In this document: positions 1 to 6,630 of the stretch, in pieces | How the letters are laid out: the number at the start of each line of letters is the position of its first letter | Numbering within the stretch: position 1 is the first letter of the stretch | DNA from: an uncultured Bacilli bacterium | Lineage (GTDB): Bacteria; Bacillota_I; Bacilli_A; RF39; UBA660 | NCBI GenBank assembly: GCA_934096175.1 | Contig: CAKOLG010000030.1 | Location: forward strand, 1 to 14,210 | Direction of reading: 5' to 3' | Length of the DNA: 14,210 bases | The notes under the pieces: model-generated | Seen by the model: the letters and a program-made list of their open reading frames with translations, nothing else | Databases searched by the model: none | Told to the model about the DNA's origin: nothing | Position numbers and translations under genes: made by a program

Positions 1-1206
1 TTAATGGATGTAATAAAAAAAGAAGCAGTTCTAGATAGTATAGCAAGTACGTATGTAACATCAAGTAGTGGAATAGACTTTAGTGCAGTATCAAGTGATA
101 CAAATGGCAAAGGCGTATATACTTTAACATCAAGTGCAAGTGATAAATATCCAATCTATTATTACAGGGGAGCTGTAGAAAATAATAATGTAATATTTGG
201 TGGTTTTTGTTGGAAGATGGTAAGAACAACTGAGACCGGCGGAATTAAATTAATATATAATGGAAGTCCAACAGATGGAACATGTGTTAATAGCGCACCA
301 ACTGATTTTATTATTGCAAAATCAATATTTAATGATAATACTTTAGATCCTGCTTATGATGGGTATATGTATGGTAATGAAGATAATGTTACTGCTGGGA
401 TTTCTCGTTATGGTCAAAATATACCGATAAAAAGTGGTGCAATATTTGGTAAAAGTTATACATATGAAAATGGGGTTTATACATTACAAGATACAATAAC
501 TTTAAGTGATGATTACCAAAACGAATTTAAAACTGGTTATAGATATACATGTAATAGTGGTGCAATTACTTGTTCAAAATTGTATTATACAAATTCTTTT
601 ATTGCAAAAACTGCTATGTATGCATTGCTATTTCAAAATGGTACTTTAGAAGAAGCTCTTGAAAGTTTAAGAGAAAATCAAAAAGACTCCGTTATAAAAA
701 CAGTAGTTGATAAGTGGTTTACTGATAATATGTTAATTTCATTAAATAATTTGGAAGATACTGTTTGGTGTAATTACCGTTATAGGTTAGGTGAGAAGCA
801 GAATTACAGTGGAAATTTAACTTGTGCACATGAAAATGATCGTTTTACAGTCTATAGTGAAAATGGTAATGGGGATTTGACTTACCCAATTGCTTTAATG
901 ACCAAAAATGAAGTATTTTATGCAGGAATAATTGGTATGAGTTTGAAAAATGATGTGGATAATTATTTATATCCAGACGTGTTCCCTACTGTTTCTCAAG
1001 CTGGTGTTACTATGTTTTTAATGAGTACATATGGTTTTTTGGCTCCTGGATGGATTGGTATAGAATATCTTGGCTTTGGTAATGGTGCTGGGAAACAACC
1101 ACTTGTTAATATATCCGGTGATGTGCGTCCGATGATTTCTTTAAAAGTAGGAACAGCTTATACTGGTGGAACTGGTACTAGTAGTGATCCTTATGTAATT
1201 AAATAA
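1..1206 (+). CDS. Secreted/surface protein of a gut-Firmicutes family (5' end outside window)
   Basis: The reading frame is open from the first base, and the earliest ATG (position 4) has no visible ribosome binding site and no signal peptide behind it, so the true start is probably upstream and about 400 C-terminal residues are seen. The protein is rich in Ser, Thr, Gly, Tyr and Asn and has no membrane segment. Counting from that ATG, a motif near residues 66-87 (FGGFCWKMVRTTETGGIKLI) and a C-terminal block (GDVRPMISLK, then a Gly/Thr-rich GGTGTSSDPYVI ending) are hallmarks I recognise from surface or pilin-like proteins of uncultured gut Bacilli. Several cysteines (C69, C94 and others) could form disulfides outside the cell. 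It converges on a GspE/PilB-like ATPase gene, which fits an exported or pilus-associated role, but that link is inference. Function is unknown. Confidence 0.7.
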   Translation, partial: LMDVIKKEAVLDSIASTYVTSSSGIDFSAVSSDTNGKGVYTLTSSASDKYPIYYYRGAVENNNVIFGGFCWKMVRTTETGGIKLIYNGSPTDGTCVNSAPTDFIIAKSIFNDNTLDPAYDGYMYGNEDNVTAGISRYGQNIPIKSGAIFGKSYTYENGVYTLQDTITLSDDYQNEFKTGYRYTCNSGAITCSKLYYTNSFIAKTAMYALLFQNGTLEEALESLRENQKDSVIKTVVDKWFTDNMLISLNNLEDTVWCNYRYRLGEKQNYSGNLTCAHENDRFTVYSENGNGDLTYPIALMTKNEVFYAGIIGMSLKNDVDNYLYPDVFPTVSQAGVTMFLMSTYGFLAPGWIGIEYLGFGNGAGKQPLVNISGDVRPMISLKVGTAYTGGTGTSSDPYVIK

Positions 1207-1234
1207 AAAAGCTTTTCTTTGGAAAAGCTTTTTT
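1205..1234. terminator. Bidirectional terminator between convergent genes
   Basis: A perfect 13-bp stem (1205-1217 with 1222-1234, loop TTTG) starts with six A and ends with six T, so it provides a U-tract in both directions. It overlaps the stop codon of the upstream plus-strand gene (1204-1206) and that of the minus-strand ATPase gene (1233-1235). Confidence 0.9.
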
Positions 1235-2825
1235 AAAAGTTATTTTTATATGAATCATCATAGTTAAAGTTATCATAGTTATCAATTTTTTTGATATTTT
1301 CAAGTAGACCTTGATTGGTACTAAGTTTTGAATTACTTGGTATGTGACGTTTTTTAGGAATTTTTATGTCTTTTTTTTCTTCTTTTTCTTTTGTTAGGTT
1401 TAAGTCTTTTTGAGGAATTTCTGGAGTGCTAATTTCTTCTTCTTTTTTTTCAGGTTGAGGAGTCTTTAGTGGTTCTGCTACTAAGTCTTTAAAGGAATCA
1501 TTAACTACAGATTCTAAAATACTAGTACTTTTGTCACTGACTGCAGATAATTTGTCATCTTTTACTTCAGTGGTTGTTTCTTTTTCTTCGTTGATAACAT
1601 TTAAGATGGCTTTTTTTAGGGAATCATCATCTTTATCAAAATCGTTGTTTAAATCAACAATACGTAATACTTCTTGAAGTGAGGTTTCACCATTTACCAC
1701 TTTAGTTAATCCATCTTCTATTAAGGAGGTATTTTTTTCATAAATTAGTTTACGAAGGTTTAAACGGTCTTTTTTGTTTGTTATAGCGTTACGAACTGTG
1801 TCATTGATTTCTATGACTTCAGATAAAGGAATTCTGCCTTGATAGCCGTTTATACATTTTGGACAACCTTTAGGAATATAAATTTTTTTAACATTTTTAT
1901 TTAAGATTTTAGTGAATATTTCTTTTTCATATTCTGTTGTTTCTTTTGATTCACGACATTCTGGACAAATCTTTTTGACTAGGCGTTGGGATATTATACC
2001 TGTTAAAGATGAAGAAAGTAGGTAGCTTTCAATATCCATATTTATTAGTGTATCAATAGTAGTGTATATATTTTTTGAGTTAATTGTGGAAATAACAAGG
2101 CGACCTGTTGCTGAAGCTTTTAAAGCACTATATGCTAAGTTGATATCACTTATTTCGCTTATGCCTATGACGTTAGGATCTAATAATAAAACTTTTTCAA
2201 GAATACTTACAGTACTAAGACCTTTATCTTCAGCAACTTGAACTTGATTAATTCCTTCTAATTTTAATTTTATAGGTTTTTCAATTGTGATAATGTTTTT
2301 TGATTTATGATCAAGTTCTTTTAACATAGAATAAAGAGTTGTTGTTTTACCGGATGCTGTTGCTCCGGCAATTAAGATTGTTCCAGATGTATTATTAAGA
2401 AGATTTTTAATTTTAGTGAGATTATATTCGTTAAAGCCTAAATTGTCTAAGTTTTCTAAAGTATTATTGTGATTTGAAATATGGATGACAATTTTTTCTC
2501 CATCGATTATTGGTAATGTGGAAACACGCATATTGTATGTATAATTATCTAGTTTATAGTTCATTGTACCACTTTGTGGAATAGTTGATTCAGTAATATT
2601 TAGACCTGCTAAGATTTTAATTCGGGTAGTAATATTTCTTTTAATGTTTTCTGGAGCTGTTGTATATTCTACTAAGTCGCCATCGATACGAAAACGGATT
2701 AATAATTCTTCTTTTTGGGGATCAAGATGAATGTCAGTTGCTTTAAGTAAAATTGCATCACTAATTATTTGTTTAACGATGTTTACAACAGGTTCTTTTT
2801 CGTAATCAAATTCATGTAAAGCCAT
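1233..2825 (-). CDS. Divergent GspE/PilB/ComGA-type secretion or pilus ATPase with a long charged tail
   Basis: Hexameric motor ATPases of this family power type II secretion, type IV pilus or competence pseudopilus assembly at the inner face of the membrane. There is no N1 domain: the protein begins with the N2 region (DAILLKATDIHLDP, as in ComGA), then the RecA-like core. Counting from the ATG at 2825 (530 aa): Walker A GATASGKT 154-161, degenerate Asp box TIEKPIK 181-187, Walker B LLLDPNVIGISEI 213-225 with Glu224 kept, degenerate His box from 239, and zinc-type CPEC (287-290) and CPKC (321-324) pairs. Residues from about 400 to 530 form a Lys/Glu-rich, probably disordered tail absent from typical members. 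A GTG nine bases upstream (2834) is an alternative start; ATG is preferred because AAAGATGAG lies 8 nt before it. No other pilus assembly gene lies in the window. Family is sure, exact system is not. Confidence 0.85.
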   Translation of the reverse strand: MALHEFDYEKEPVVNIVKQIISDAILLKATDIHLDPQKEELLIRFRIDGDLVEYTTAPENIKRNITTRIKILAGLNITESTIPQSGTMNYKLDNYTYNMRVSTLPIIDGEKIVIHISNHNNTLENLDNLGFNEYNLTKIKNLLNNTSGTILIAGATASGKTTTLYSMLKELDHKSKNIITIEKPIKLKLEGINQVQVAEDKGLSTVSILEKVLLLDPNVIGISEISDINLAYSALKASATGRLVISTINSKNIYTTIDTLINMDIESYLLSSSLTGIISQRLVKKICPECRESKETTEYEKEIFTKILNKNVKKIYIPKGCPKCINGYQGRIPLSEVIEINDTVRNAITNKKDRLNLRKLIYEKNTSLIEDGLTKVVNGETSLQEVLRIVDLNNDFDKDDDSLKKAILNVINEEKETTTEVKDDKLSAVSDKSTSILESVVNDSFKDLVAEPLKTPQPEKKEEEISTPEIPQKDLNLTKEKEEKKDIKIPKKRHIPSNSKLSTNQGLLENIKKIDNYDNFNYDDSYKNNF

Positions 2826-2856
2826 ATTACACACTCATCTTTCTATTCTTATATGT

Positions 2857-2885
2857 ATTATATCGCATCTGTTTTTTTTCCTCAA
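2857..2885 (-). promoter_or_regulatory. Promoter of the GspE-like ATPase gene
   Basis: On the minus strand, TTGAGG (2885-2880) and a perfect TATAAT (2862-2857) are separated by 17 nt. Transcription would start near 2850, about 25 nt before the ATG. The promoter is divergent from that of valS, with only 10 nt between the two -35 boxes. Confidence 0.75.
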
Positions 2886-2895
2886 TAATATTTTA

Positions 2896-2924
2896 TTGAT
2901 TTTAATTTTTTTATGATTTATAAT
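2896..2924 (+). promoter_or_regulatory. Promoter of the valS T-box leader
   Basis: TTGATT (2896-2901), 17-nt spacer, perfect TATAAT (2919-2924). The predicted start, near 2931, lies just before stem I of the T-box, as expected for this riboswitch class. Confidence 0.8.
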
Positions 2925-2930
2925 ACTATT

Positions 2931-3127
2931 AAATATGTTGAACAAGAGGAGTAATCTGTTACAAAATTAAAGAGAGTTCTTGGTGGTGGAAAAGAATATG
3001 GCGAATGGATGAAGGTAGCTTGGGAGTATATCGTTAATATGCGTTAAATATTTGAGATGTATAACAATAGTTATAAAGTAAGGTGGTACCGCGCAGTATT
3101 GCGTCCTTATGTTATAACTATTTTTTT
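2931..3127 (+). promoter_or_regulatory. T-box riboswitch (valine specifier) controlling valS
   Basis: This leader senses the charging state of tRNA-Val. Visible elements in order: the AGGAGTAA segment of the stem I specifier loop (5' side, about 2947), the apical AGAGAG (2971-2976) and GGTGGTGG region, a GTA specifier codon for valine (3015-3017) followed by GCTTGGGAG, and the invariant T-box AAGGTGGTACCGCG (3080-3093) with partner GCGTCCTT (3101-3108). The TGGT of the T-box would pair with ACCA, the 3' end of a tRNA whose discriminator base is A, as expected for tRNA-Val. Specifier, T-box and the downstream valS agree. Uncharged tRNA-Val(UAC) should promote readthrough. Confidence 0.93.
3066..3127 (+). 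terminator. T-box attenuation terminator of valS
   Basis: AATAGTTATAA (3066-3076) pairs perfectly with TTATAACTATT (3112-3122), followed by T up to 3127. After an A/G mismatch the helix continues with a wobble pair and TAAGG/CCTTA, so the T-box antiterminator sits inside the terminator hairpin. The 5' arm can instead pair with TATAAC at 3060-3065 (loop AATA), giving a competing hairpin. Confidence 0.8.
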
Positions 3128-3149
3128 ATTATTTGAAAGGGTGAGATGA

Positions 3150-5696
3150 ATGAAAGAAATGGCAAGTAAATATGATCATCTAAAAGTAGAAGATGGTAAA
3201 TATACTGAATGGGAAAAAAATAAGTATTTTGAATCTGGGGACAAAAGTAAGGAAGCTTTCTGTATTGTTATTCCACCACCAAATGTTACTGGTAAATTAC
3301 ATTTAGGTCATGCAATGAATGTTGCTATTCAAGATGCAATAATAAGATATAAAAGAATGCAGGGATTTGACTGCTTATGGTTACCTGGTATGGATCATGC
3401 AGCAATTGCAACGGAAGCAAAAGTAGTAAAAAGATTAAAGGAACAAGGCATTAATAAGTATGAATATGGAAGAGAAAAGTTTTTAGAAGCTTGTTGGGAT
3501 TGGACTCATGAATTTGGCGGAAATATAAAAGATCAATGGGCCAAGGTTGGAATTAGTGTTGATTATAGTAAAGAAAGATTTACTTTAGATGAAGGTTTAA
3601 ATAAGGCTGTAACTCAGGTATTTGTTGATTATTATAATCAAGGTTTAATTTATCGTGGCGAAAAAATAATAAATTGGGATCCAGTTGCGAAGACAGCACT
3701 TTCTAATGAAGAAGTAATTTATAAAGAAGATAAGGGAGCTTTTTATCATCTTAAATATTATATTGAAGGAACAAATGATTATTTAGATGTTGCAACAACT
3801 AGACCCGAAACATTATTTGGTGATACTGCTGTTGCAGTTAATCCAAATGATGAACGTTATAAAAATTTGATTGGAAAAAACGTTGTTTTGCCGATTGTTA
3901 ATAAATTGATTCCAATTGTGGGAGACGAACATGCTGATCCGGAGTTCGGAACAGGAGTTGTTAAAATAACTCCTGCCCATGACCCTAATGATTTTGAGGT
4001 TGGAAATAGGCATAATTTGGAACGTATTGTCGTAATGAATCCTGATGCGACCATGAATAGTAATGCTCTTAAGTATGAAGGTATGAGTAGAGAAATGTGT
4101 CGTGAGGAATTATTAAAGGACTTAGAAAAGGCTGACTTGTTAATTAGAATTGAACCTATGGTACATAATGTTGGACATTCTGAAAGAACTGATGCTGTTG
4201 TTGAACCATATTTATCAAAGCAATGGTTTGTAAAAATGCGTCCACTTGCTGATGCAGTATTGAAAAACCAAAAAGTGGCATCTAAAAAAGTTAATTTTAT
4301 ACCACCAAGATATGAGAAAACGATGAATCATTGGATGGAAATTACTTATGATTGGTGCATTTCAAGGCAGTTATGGTGGGGACATAGAATTCCGGCATGG
4401 TATAAAGGCGAGGAAGTTTATGTTGGCATGGAACCACCAAAAGGCGAAGGCTGGGTACAAGATGAAGATGTACTTGATACATGGTTTAGTAGCGCATTAT
4501 GGCCTTTTAGTACACTTGGTTGGCCAGAAATGTCTGAAGATATGAAAAGGTATTTTCCCAATGATGTTTTATGCACTGCTTACGATATTATTCCTTTTTG
4601 GGTTAATCGTATGACTTTTCAGTCATTAAAAATTAATGGAGTAAGACCTTTTAAAGATTGTATTATTCATGGACTTATTCGTGATAAAGATGGACGAAAG
4701 ATGTCAAAAAGTCTTGGTAACGGTATCGATCCAATGGATATGATAGATGAATATGGCGCAGATTCTTTAAGATTTTATTTAACTACAGATTGTGCTATGG
4801 GAACAGATTTAAGATTTGATACAGAAAAATTAAAAAGTACATGGAATTTTATTAATAAGTTATGGAATGCTGCAAGATTTGTTTTGATGAATATAAGTGA
4901 TTTAAAAGAAATTAATTTAAATTCAATTAAGAATGAAGACAAATGGATTTTAACAAAGTTTATGGAAGTATTAAATAGTAATATTAAACATATGGATAAA
5001 TATGAGTTTAATTTAACTGGTTCTGAATTATATAATTTTATTTGGAATGATTTCTGTAGTAATTATATTGAATTTGCTAAGTTTAATTTAGATAGTGTTG
5101 GAACAAAGAGTACTTTGTGTTATGTTTTAACAGGTATTATTAAAATGATGCATCCTTTTATGCCTTTTGTAACAGAAGAAATATATCAAATGTTACCAAT
5201 AAAAGATGCAGAGTCAATTATGATTAGTAGTTATCCTCAATATAATAAAAATTATGTTTATGAAGATGAGAAGAAAGAAATTGATAGCGTTATTGAATTT
5301 ATTGCTTTATTTAGAAATAAAAAATTAGAAAATAATATAGGCAGTGAATTTGAGTGTGTGACGACAATTGATAATGAACTTATTATTAAAATGTTAAAGT
5401 TAACTGATAAAATAGTATTAGAAAGTGCTTTGTCAGGAAGTTTAGAAGTAGCATTAGATAAATTTAAGTTAACAATATTTTATGATGATTCTAAACAAAA
5501 GGGTGAAGAGTTGGATAGCTTGATGAAAGAAAAAGAATTACTTGAAGGAAGTATTGCTAGAAGAGGTAAACTTTTAGCTAATGAAAATTATGTTGCTAAG
5601 GCACCCGAAAGTATTGTTAAACAGGAAAGAGAAAATTTACAAAAAGAAGAAGAAAAGTTACAAATTGTTGTAGAAAGACTGAGTAAGTTACAATAA
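3150..5696 (+). CDS. valS: Valyl-tRNA synthetase
   Basis: Cytoplasmic class I synthetase that activates valine with ATP and loads tRNA-Val. The 848-residue length is slightly short for the family (about 880). The N-terminal Rossmann fold carries PPPNVTGKLHLGH with the HIGH-type signature HLGH at 51-54. The CP1 editing domain, which hydrolyses Thr-tRNA-Val, is marked by TTRPETLFGDTAV from 216. The KMSKS loop is intact at 517-521 (DGRKMSKSLGN). An anticodon-binding helical domain follows, and the last 60 or so residues form the Lys/Glu-rich coiled-coil arm typical of ValRS rather than IleRS or LeuRS. ATG at 3150 is preceded by AAAGGGTGAG with suitable spacing; the ATG at 3159 lies too far from it. 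It is controlled by the valine T-box upstream and appears monocistronic. Confidence 0.97.
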   Translation: MKEMASKYDHLKVEDGKYTEWEKNKYFESGDKSKEAFCIVIPPPNVTGKLHLGHAMNVAIQDAIIRYKRMQGFDCLWLPGMDHAAIATEAKVVKRLKEQGINKYEYGREKFLEACWDWTHEFGGNIKDQWAKVGISVDYSKERFTLDEGLNKAVTQVFVDYYNQGLIYRGEKIINWDPVAKTALSNEEVIYKEDKGAFYHLKYYIEGTNDYLDVATTRPETLFGDTAVAVNPNDERYKNLIGKNVVLPIVNKLIPIVGDEHADPEFGTGVVKITPAHDPNDFEVGNRHNLERIVVMNPDATMNSNALKYEGMSREMCREELLKDLEKADLLIRIEPMVHNVGHSERTDAVVEPYLSKQWFVKMRPLADAVLKNQKVASKKVNFIPPRYEKTMNHWMEITYDWCISRQLWWGHRIPAWYKGEEVYVGMEPPKGEGWVQDEDVLDTWFSSALWPFSTLGWPEMSEDMKRYFPNDVLCTAYDIIPFWVNRMTFQSLKINGVRPFKDCIIHGLIRDKDGRKMSKSLGNGIDPMDMIDEYGADSLRFYLTTDCAMGTDLRFDTEKLKSTWNFINKLWNAARFVLMNISDLKEINLNSIKNEDKWILTKFMEVLNSNIKHMDKYEFNLTGSELYNFIWNDFCSNYIEFAKFNLDSVGTKSTLCYVLTGIIKMMHPFMPFVTEEIYQMLPIKDAESIMISSYPQYNKNYVYEDEKKEIDSVIEFIALFRNKKLENNIGSEFECVTTIDNELIIKMLKLTDKIVLESALSGSLEVALDKFKLTIFYDDSKQKGEELDSLMKEKELLEGSIARRGKLLANENYVAKAPESIVKQERENLQKEEEKLQIVVERLSKLQ

Positions 5697-5713
5697 TTTT
5701 TAGGTTATTGTAA
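5688..5713 (+). other. Inverted repeat over the valS stop codon, no U-tract
   Basis: TTACAATAA (5688-5696) and TTATTGTAA (5705-5713) are perfect 9-bp arms around an 8-nt loop. The left arm ends in the valS stop codon, the right arm contains the -35 box of the next promoter. No T-run follows, so it is not a standard terminator; it could be a 3'-end stabiliser or a protein-binding dyad. Confidence 0.5.
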
Positions 5714-5736
5714 TAGAGAAAATTATATGCTATAAT
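5708..5736 (+). promoter_or_regulatory. Promoter upstream of the alarmone synthetase gene
   Basis: TTGTAA (5708-5713), 17-nt spacer, TATAAT (5731-5736) with an extended -10 TGC directly before it. Transcription would begin near 5743, some 20 nt before a terminator-like hairpin. Confidence 0.65.
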
Positions 5737-5762
5737 GGTTATGTGATTTAAGGTTTATTTGG

Positions 5763-5795
5763 AGAAGTTGAATTGTAAAGGGTCAACTTCTTTTT
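5763..5795 (+). terminator. Leader terminator/attenuator before relQ, or end of a short RNA
   Basis: AGAAGTTGA (5763-5771) pairs with TCAACTTCT (5783-5791), an 11-nt loop lies between, and T continues to 5795. With the promoter ending at 5736 this would give an RNA of about 50 nt, so relQ would need readthrough or a second promoter. TATAAT hexamers occur at 5800-5805 and 5805-5810, but I see no good -35 for them. Confidence 0.6.
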
Positions 5796-5832
5796 GCTTT
5801 ATAATATAATTTAATGGAGGAATGAATTAATA

Positions 5833-6480
5833 TTGAATATATTAGATGAAGAATTAGTTAAATTGGATAATGTAATGATTAAATATATTTCAGCGTTAAA
5901 GGTTTTAGAAACACAACTTGAAATAATTAATGATGATTTTAAATATATAAAAAAATATAATCCGATTGAACATATTAAAACTAGAATTAAAACTGCTGAA
6001 AGTATAATTAATAAGTTACGGAAAAATAATTTGGATTTTACAATAGAAAATATTGAAGATCATATAAATGATATTGTTGGGGTTAGAATTGTTTGTGGTT
6101 TTGAAAAAGATGTTTTTGATTTAATTGAGATTATACGTAAATCGAAGGTTATTAAAGTTATTAAAGAAAAAGATTATATTAGTAATCCAAAAGATAGTGG
6201 ATATAGAAGTTATCATTTGATAGTTTTGGTACCAGTTGATTTAATAAATGAACATTATGAAGTTAAAGCAGAGATTCAAATAAGAACTTTAGCAATGGAT
6301 TTATGGGCAAGTTTAGAACATAAGTTAAGATATAAATCTTCATATTGTAATATTGATATTTCAAAGAAATTACATATTATAGGTGATGAATTGAATGTAA
6401 TAGATGAAGAAATGACTAATTTAGTTAATGAAGAAAAAAAAGTAAAATTATTAAATGAAGGAGAAGATACTTATAAATAA
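5833..6480 (+). CDS. relQ: Small alarmone synthetase, RelQ/YjbM type (GTP pyrophosphokinase)
   Basis: Transfers pyrophosphate from ATP to GDP or GTP to make (p)ppGpp, the stringent-response signal; it has no hydrolase (HD), TGS or ACT domains. At 215 residues it matches single-domain SAS enzymes (about 210). Key motifs: HIKTRIKTAESI (47-58, nucleotide-binding Arg/Lys), DIVGVRI (80-86, metal-binding Asp80), DYISNPKDSGYRSYH (114-128, substrate loop), EIQIRT with Glu147 (147-152) and WASLEHKLRYK (158-168). The EIQIRTLAMDLWASLEHKLRYK context resembles RelQ (SAS1) rather than RelP, and the C-terminal helix fits a tetramer-forming SAS. The start is TTG; GGAGG at 5816-5820 lies 12 nt upstream, longer than usual, but no in-frame ATG or GTG is nearer. 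It has its own promoter region and a leader hairpin, so it is probably a separate unit. Confidence 0.92.
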   Translation: MNILDEELVKLDNVMIKYISALKVLETQLEIINDDFKYIKKYNPIEHIKTRIKTAESIINKLRKNNLDFTIENIEDHINDIVGVRIVCGFEKDVFDLIEIIRKSKVIKVIKEKDYISNPKDSGYRSYHLIVLVPVDLINEHYEVKAEIQIRTLAMDLWASLEHKLRYKSSYCNIDISKKLHIIGDELNVIDEEMTNLVNEEKKVKLLNEGEDTYK

Positions 6481-6589
6481 TATATATATGGAAATGGTAA
6501 ATTTTAAGAAATTGTTTTTAAAAATGATTTTAAATAATAATATAAATAATGGATATTTGAAAGGTAAATTTTTATCTTTGAAATAAATG

Positions 6590-6598
6590 TGCTATAAT
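6590..6598 (+). promoter_or_regulatory. Extended -10 promoter of the Tam41 gene
   Basis: TGC-TATAAT (6590-6598) 32 nt before the ATG at 6631. No convincing -35 at 17 nt (TTTTAT), which is common for extended -10 promoters. The roughly 110 nt between the relQ stop and this site is almost pure A/T; I see only a weak AAAGGTAA/TTATCTTT inverted repeat there. Confidence 0.5.
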
Positions 6599-6630
6599 AT
6601 CTTTTAACTTTTTGGGAAAGAGTGATAAAA

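Noticed and set aside
1381..1460. T/C-rich low-complexity tract as a possible repeat or CRISPR-like element
   Set aside because: It is the reverse complement of Lys/Glu codons in the charged tail of the ATPase; there is no regular repeat-spacer pattern anywhere in the window.
3813..4054. Two open frames on the minus strand inside valS
   Set aside because: They lie fully within the strongly conserved editing-domain region of valS, have no ribosome binding site, and their peptides look like reverse translations of coding DNA.
4348..4545. Second plus-strand open frame inside valS
   Set aside because: It overlaps the conserved catalytic region of valS in another frame and has no signals of its own.
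6556..6584. TTTGAAA direct repeats and an imperfect inverted repeat upstream of the Tam41 gene as an operator
   Set aside because: Both are short and made only of A/T-biased sequence, within chance expectation here, and they are not well placed relative to the -10 box.
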